Positions 40,310-43,308 of a stretch of 43,308 nt of DNA are shown here, in pieces. This DNA comes from Clostridiales bacterium DTU089 (GTDB lineage Bacteria; Bacillota; Clostridia; Oscillospirales; Acutalibacteraceae). Location of the stretch: assembly GCA_001513045.1 (NCBI GenBank), contig LFSB01000019.1, forward strand, positions 1 to 43,308, written 5' to 3'. The notes beneath the pieces are model-generated. The model saw only the letters and a program-made list of their open reading frames with translations. It had not been told where the DNA came from and did not search any database. Positions within the stretch are counted from its first letter, which is position 1; each line of letters opens with the position of its first letter. A program made the position numbers and the translations under genes.

Positions 40310-41608
40310 TCAGTTTTTTAGATTCCCGGTTGCGGGGTTGTCTATAACTCTGCCGTCCTGCGTGAACCTTGAACCGTGGCACGGACAATCCCAAGTGTGC
40401 TCAACGCAGTTCCATTTCAGAGCACATCCGAGATGCGGACAGCGCCTTGCGGTCGGAATCAGCAGATTGACAGCCGACTCAAACGCGTTTACGGCAAGCT
40501 GCGGTTTTAAAATACTCCGTGAGGGCGAGAACACCTCCGAATAGGCGGAAGAGCGTTCCTGTACCAGGTCACACAGTATCATTGCCGCAGCCATGGAGGA
40601 GCTCATTCCCCACTTGTTGAAGCCGGTTGCAACATAAAGTCCGTCGGTGTTAGCAGAGTATTGACCTATATACGGAACCTTATCCAAGGACATGCAATCC
40701 TGAGTTGCCCAATGGTATTTTTCTGTTGCTTCCGGATAGCAGCGTAAGGCAAAGTTTCTCAGCTCCTGCCAGCCGCCGCCGTTTTTGCCGGTTCGGTGGT
40801 CTCCTCCGCCTATCAGTAAAAGATTATTGTAATTGCGAAAGGACATGCCTTTTTCAGCTTCGTCCACAAGCATGCAGTTTACATTTGCCGCGTTTTCAAG
40901 CGCTATAACATAGGAGCGGTGCTGATACAATTTCAGAAAATAGCAGCCATGCTTGTTTAAGAACGGAAAATGTGTGGTTATAATGATTTTTTTGGCCGTA
41001 ATTGTGCCTGTGTCGGTGATTGCCGTAAGTCCTTCAAGCTCTCGCACGTTTGTCTGTTCATATATATGCAGACCCGGAGTTATAGCAAAAACAAATTTCA
41101 AGGGATTAAATTGTGCCTGATTTTTAAATCTTACCGCACCCGCAACAGGAAACGGAAGCGGCAGGTTTTCTTTAAGCTCGGCGGAAAAGTTAAGCTTTTT
41201 CAGCGCAGCAACTTCTTTTTCAAGCTTTTTTCTGTCATGAATCGAATACACATACGCATCTTTTGTCTCAAAATCGCAGTCAATGCCTTGACAAAGCTCA
41301 CGATATTTTTGCAGTGCCGTTTCGTTTGCGTTTAAATATTGACCGGCTTTCTCAAGTCCGAACCGTTGAATAAGCTTGTCATAGACAAGTCCGTGCTGGG
41401 AGGTAATTTTCGCTGTTGTATTTTTGGTGACGCCGTTACAAACTGTTTTCGCTTCTGCGAGCACATAGTCAACATCAGCCTGATGCAGCATATATGCACA
41501 CAAAACGCCTGCCATTCCGCCGCCGATAATCAATACATCGGTTTTTATGTTTGAAGCAAGCTTAGGAAAATCTGTATGCTTTGCTGTTTGCTCCCATAAT
41601 GAATTCAT
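40310..41608 (-). CDS. FAD-dependent oxidoreductase with C-terminal Rieske domain
   Basis: A 432-residue protein. The N-terminal FAD motif is IGGGMAGVLCAYML. The C-terminal 45 residues form a Rieske [2Fe-2S] domain with both ligand pairs: CPHLGC (C-x-H) and CPCHGSRF (C-x-x-H). Glycine-oxidase-like FAD-Rieske fusions of this kind are common and uncharacterised; they probably pass electrons from an amine or alcohol to the iron-sulfur centre. ATG 41608 lies within a shared leader element whose ribosome site is GAAAGGA. The gene seems to be monocistronic. Confidence 0.9.
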   Translation of the reverse strand: MNSLWEQTAKHTDFPKLASNIKTDVLIIGGGMAGVLCAYMLHQADVDYVLAEAKTVCNGVTKNTTAKITSQHGLVYDKLIQRFGLEKAGQYLNANETALQKYRELCQGIDCDFETKDAYVYSIHDRKKLEKEVAALKKLNFSAELKENLPLPFPVAGAVRFKNQAQFNPLKFVFAITPGLHIYEQTNVRELEGLTAITDTGTITAKKIIITTHFPFLNKHGCYFLKLYQHRSYVIALENAANVNCMLVDEAEKGMSFRNYNNLLLIGGGDHRTGKNGGGWQELRNFALRCYPEATEKYHWATQDCMSLDKVPYIGQYSANTDGLYVATGFNKWGMSSSMAAAMILCDLVQERSSAYSEVFSPSRSILKPQLAVNAFESAVNLLIPTARRCPHLGCALKWNCVEHTWDCPCHGSRFTQDGRVIDNPATGNLKN

Positions 41609-41609
41609 G

Positions 41610-41748
41610 TTATGACCATTCCTTTCGCAGAGGCCGCAAACCTTGTGACGGTTTTTCGCAAACGAAGCAAGGTTTTGATTTAAAATTTGTGCTGAGCTTC
41701 AGGCATGAAAGACATAAATTTACCGTTTGAAAGATGCATCTTTCAAAC
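41610..41748 (-). promoter_or_regulatory. Shared leader element, copy B (before FAD-Rieske gene)
   Basis: The upstream end is a perfect 24-base palindrome at 41725-41748, matching 20539-20562 except for the two central bases. GGTAAATTTATG follows, and the gene-proximal end has TTTGCGG and GAAAGGAATGGTCATAA. The small stem of copies A and C is not conserved here. The middle differs from copy A. Confidence 0.7.
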
Positions 41749-41813
41749 TTTCCTTCAAATCAACACTATGTGAATATTATCTCCGCACAGCTTGATACTA
41801 TTCAGATAAAATT

Positions 41814-41843
41814 GCCGGGCAGAAGCGAAAACTTCTGCCCGGC
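41814..41843 (-). terminator. Terminator of the Gfo/Idh/MocA gene
   Basis: A perfect 12-bp stem (GCCGGGCAGAAG and its complement) with a 6-base loop is followed on the minus strand by AATTTTATC. Confidence 0.85.
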
Positions 41844-41867
41844 GTGTGTTAAAAGCACATAATACGC

Positions 41868-43157
41868 TTATTTTTCAGCCGCTCCTTGTGTGAACGCGGC
41901 GTTCATATATCCGCTTTTGCTTTCAAGCTCGCGCTCCCAGAGCGCCTTCATCTGCGCATATACGCTCTCGGGTATGTCAAGCTCCCCCTGTGAGAACGGC
42001 GGAACGTACATTTCTCCACCCACTTTTTTATCGGTGCAGAAGGTGTCGTTCCTCCATTTGTTGCGCTCCTCGGGATTGCGCAGGTTCGGAATCGCCATTG
42101 TCATGCCGCCGTTCAATACGGAACGATATGCGAACATACCGGGCAGAAACATATCAAGTGCCTCGTAAACATCAATGGTATCCGCCCCGGCATTGCCCTT
42201 CAGTTTCTCTATAAAATTGTACATTGAGTAATAGTCCGAGCCGCCGTGCCCGAAGGGTACGGTTTTGTCAAGCTTTTCGGCGTTCATATCATAATCGCGG
42301 CGGTCATCGGGCCGGTACTGCCCCGAAAACTCGTCCGAGTGTGTGTACAGCATATGTATGCCTTCACCATCCTCGCGTCCGGTTTCCATGCGTCCCTTTG
42401 AGCCGTATACCGAATACCAGATGGAATTGTTGTAAAGACCGCCATGTATGCTCTTGATTATGCCGCCGTTTTCGAGCGTTATCATTTCTATGCCGAAGCT
42501 GCCACCCTTCTGACCGGTACGTAGTCCGCGCGCTATATTCGTCCCCTCAAGCCCGATGACCGAAACCGGACGCAGTCCGGTGATGTGGATGAGCGGACCT
42601 ATCGAGTGGGTGCAGTAAAAGGTCGCATATTTATTGTTGCGCCAATGCTCGGATTCTCCGTAGGTAATGCTCGGCCAGATTGACTCGCAGTTGTGCACAT
42701 ACTCGCCCTCGCCGTACTCAAACTCTCCGATGAGCCCTTCACGATATAAGGTGCGCATCTTGTAGCAGGACGGGATATAGCAGTAGTTTTCACCGTAGGC
42801 GTAGACCTTTCCGGAGCGTTCGACTGCTTCAATCAATTCTACAGCTTCCTTCATGGTCTGAACCGGCAGCACCTCGCTGAAAACATGCATACCCGCATTA
42901 AGGCAACGGATGGCGAACGGAGCATGCTCGTTTGCATAGTTGGCGAGTACCACAGCGTCCATATCGTGCTTGATGAATTCATCGAATGTCAGATAAAAAG
43001 CCACGGATGGGTCATCGATATGCGTCTTCTGCTCCGCGAGAGTTGCTTCGCATTTGTCGCATATAGCTACGACCTGCGCATCTTCGGAGCTTTTACAGTA
43101 GTTAATCATGCTTGTTCCACGGTAAGCACCGAGGACGCCGATTCTGATTTTTTTCAT
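41868..43157 (-). CDS. Gfo/Idh/MocA-family oxidoreductase
   Basis: A 429-residue enzyme. The NAD(P)-binding start IRIGVLGAYRG replaces the usual G-x-G-x-x-G with an atypical G-A-Y-R-G. EVLPVQTMKEAVEL corresponds to the conserved E-K-P region but the Lys is replaced by Leu, so the catalytic Lys may be lost; ATFYCTHSIGPLIHITG holds the His of the second domain. It would oxidise or reduce a sugar or inositol derivative, as in retaining glycosidases of the GH109 kind or in sugar catabolism. GGGAGG lies five bases before ATG 43157. It is monocistronic. Confidence 0.9.
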   Translation of the reverse strand: MKKIRIGVLGAYRGTSMINYCKSSEDAQVVAICDKCEATLAEQKTHIDDPSVAFYLTFDEFIKHDMDAVVLANYANEHAPFAIRCLNAGMHVFSEVLPVQTMKEAVELIEAVERSGKVYAYGENYCYIPSCYKMRTLYREGLIGEFEYGEGEYVHNCESIWPSITYGESEHWRNNKYATFYCTHSIGPLIHITGLRPVSVIGLEGTNIARGLRTGQKGGSFGIEMITLENGGIIKSIHGGLYNNSIWYSVYGSKGRMETGREDGEGIHMLYTHSDEFSGQYRPDDRRDYDMNAEKLDKTVPFGHGGSDYYSMYNFIEKLKGNAGADTIDVYEALDMFLPGMFAYRSVLNGGMTMAIPNLRNPEERNKWRNDTFCTDKKVGGEMYVPPFSQGELDIPESVYAQMKALWERELESKSGYMNAAFTQGAAEK

Positions 43158-43188
43158 AATATCCTCCCAACGACATATTTCATAAATC

Positions 43189-43217
43189 AGTCTATCACAA
43201 ACAAAAGCATCGGACAA
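43189..43217 (-). promoter_or_regulatory. Promoter of the Gfo/Idh/MocA gene
   Basis: On the minus strand TTGTCC (43212-43217), 17 bp, TAGACT (43189-43194). The remaining bases to 43308 are A+T rich and show no gene. Confidence 0.6.
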
Positions 43218-43308
43218 TAACAGTTAAAAATAAATGTGAAAACAACCTGTAGGATTACAATAGATGTGTTACAAAAATTAAAAAAAGAGTAGCGAATAGG
43301 AAAAACCT

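Overview
The window looks like chromosomal DNA of an uncultured clostridial (Firmicutes, Oscillospirales-like) gut or rumen bacterium. The grounds are strong AGGAGG-type ribosome sites, frequent GTG/TTG starts, a promoter style of TTGACA-like box, 17 bp, TATAAT-like box, the Firmicutes rpsF-ssb-rpsR cluster, a YtrA-type GntR regulator with an ABC exporter, a DUF896 protein, and a wealth of glycoside hydrolases beside sugar symporters. Family assignments come from reading translations by eye, without database searches.

Layout. 1-1600: tRNA-Leu(GAG), a five-copy array of about 102 bp tandem repeats, and a small two-gene operon of unknown function. 1650-4250: a membrane-anchored XRE regulator and a geranylgeranyl-reductase-like flavoprotein. 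4310-10940 (minus): a VOC protein, then EamA transporter, C39-like protein, GPH symporter and GH38 alpha-mannosidase, apparently a mannoside-use operon. 11168-13899: a long coiled-coil lipoprotein divergent from a TetR regulator, with a 15-bp-arm palindrome between them. 14165-15709: a polysaccharide-deacetylase-like glycan protein. 15699-19190: an AT-rich wreck of a type III restriction-modification locus carrying a DUF4417 protein whose C-terminal tail has been copied into the broken res gene. 19388-20040: tRNA-Leu(CAG) with a small S23/four-helix-bundle element lodged at its anticodon loop and flanked by 42-bp direct repeats made of the tRNA 5' half. 20205-25987: DUF896 gene, a GH39-like enzyme, then an MFS-GH43-HAD operon. 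26097-27117: rpsF-ssb-rpsR. 27184-29553: DUF2461, CPBP protease and tadA. 29614-34527 (minus): GntR-ABC ATPase-two permeases. 34745-43157: metallophosphoesterase, GNAT plus GH43-like enzyme, a second GPH symporter, a BspA-type LRR surface protein, a Rieske flavoprotein and a Gfo/Idh/MocA dehydrogenase.

How it works together. Much of the window serves uptake and trimming of plant or host glycans: GH38, GH39-like, two GH43-like enzymes, a deacetylase-like protein, two GPH symporters, one other MFS carrier and a sugar-type oxidoreductase. Most of these enzymes lack a visible signal peptide, suggesting intracellular hydrolysis of imported oligosaccharides.

The strongest candidates for something undescribed are the S23 element that rebuilds its tRNA target and separates it from its promoter, and a shared leader element carrying the ribosome-binding site in front of three unrelated genes (near 20430-20562, 32019-32060 and 41610-41748).
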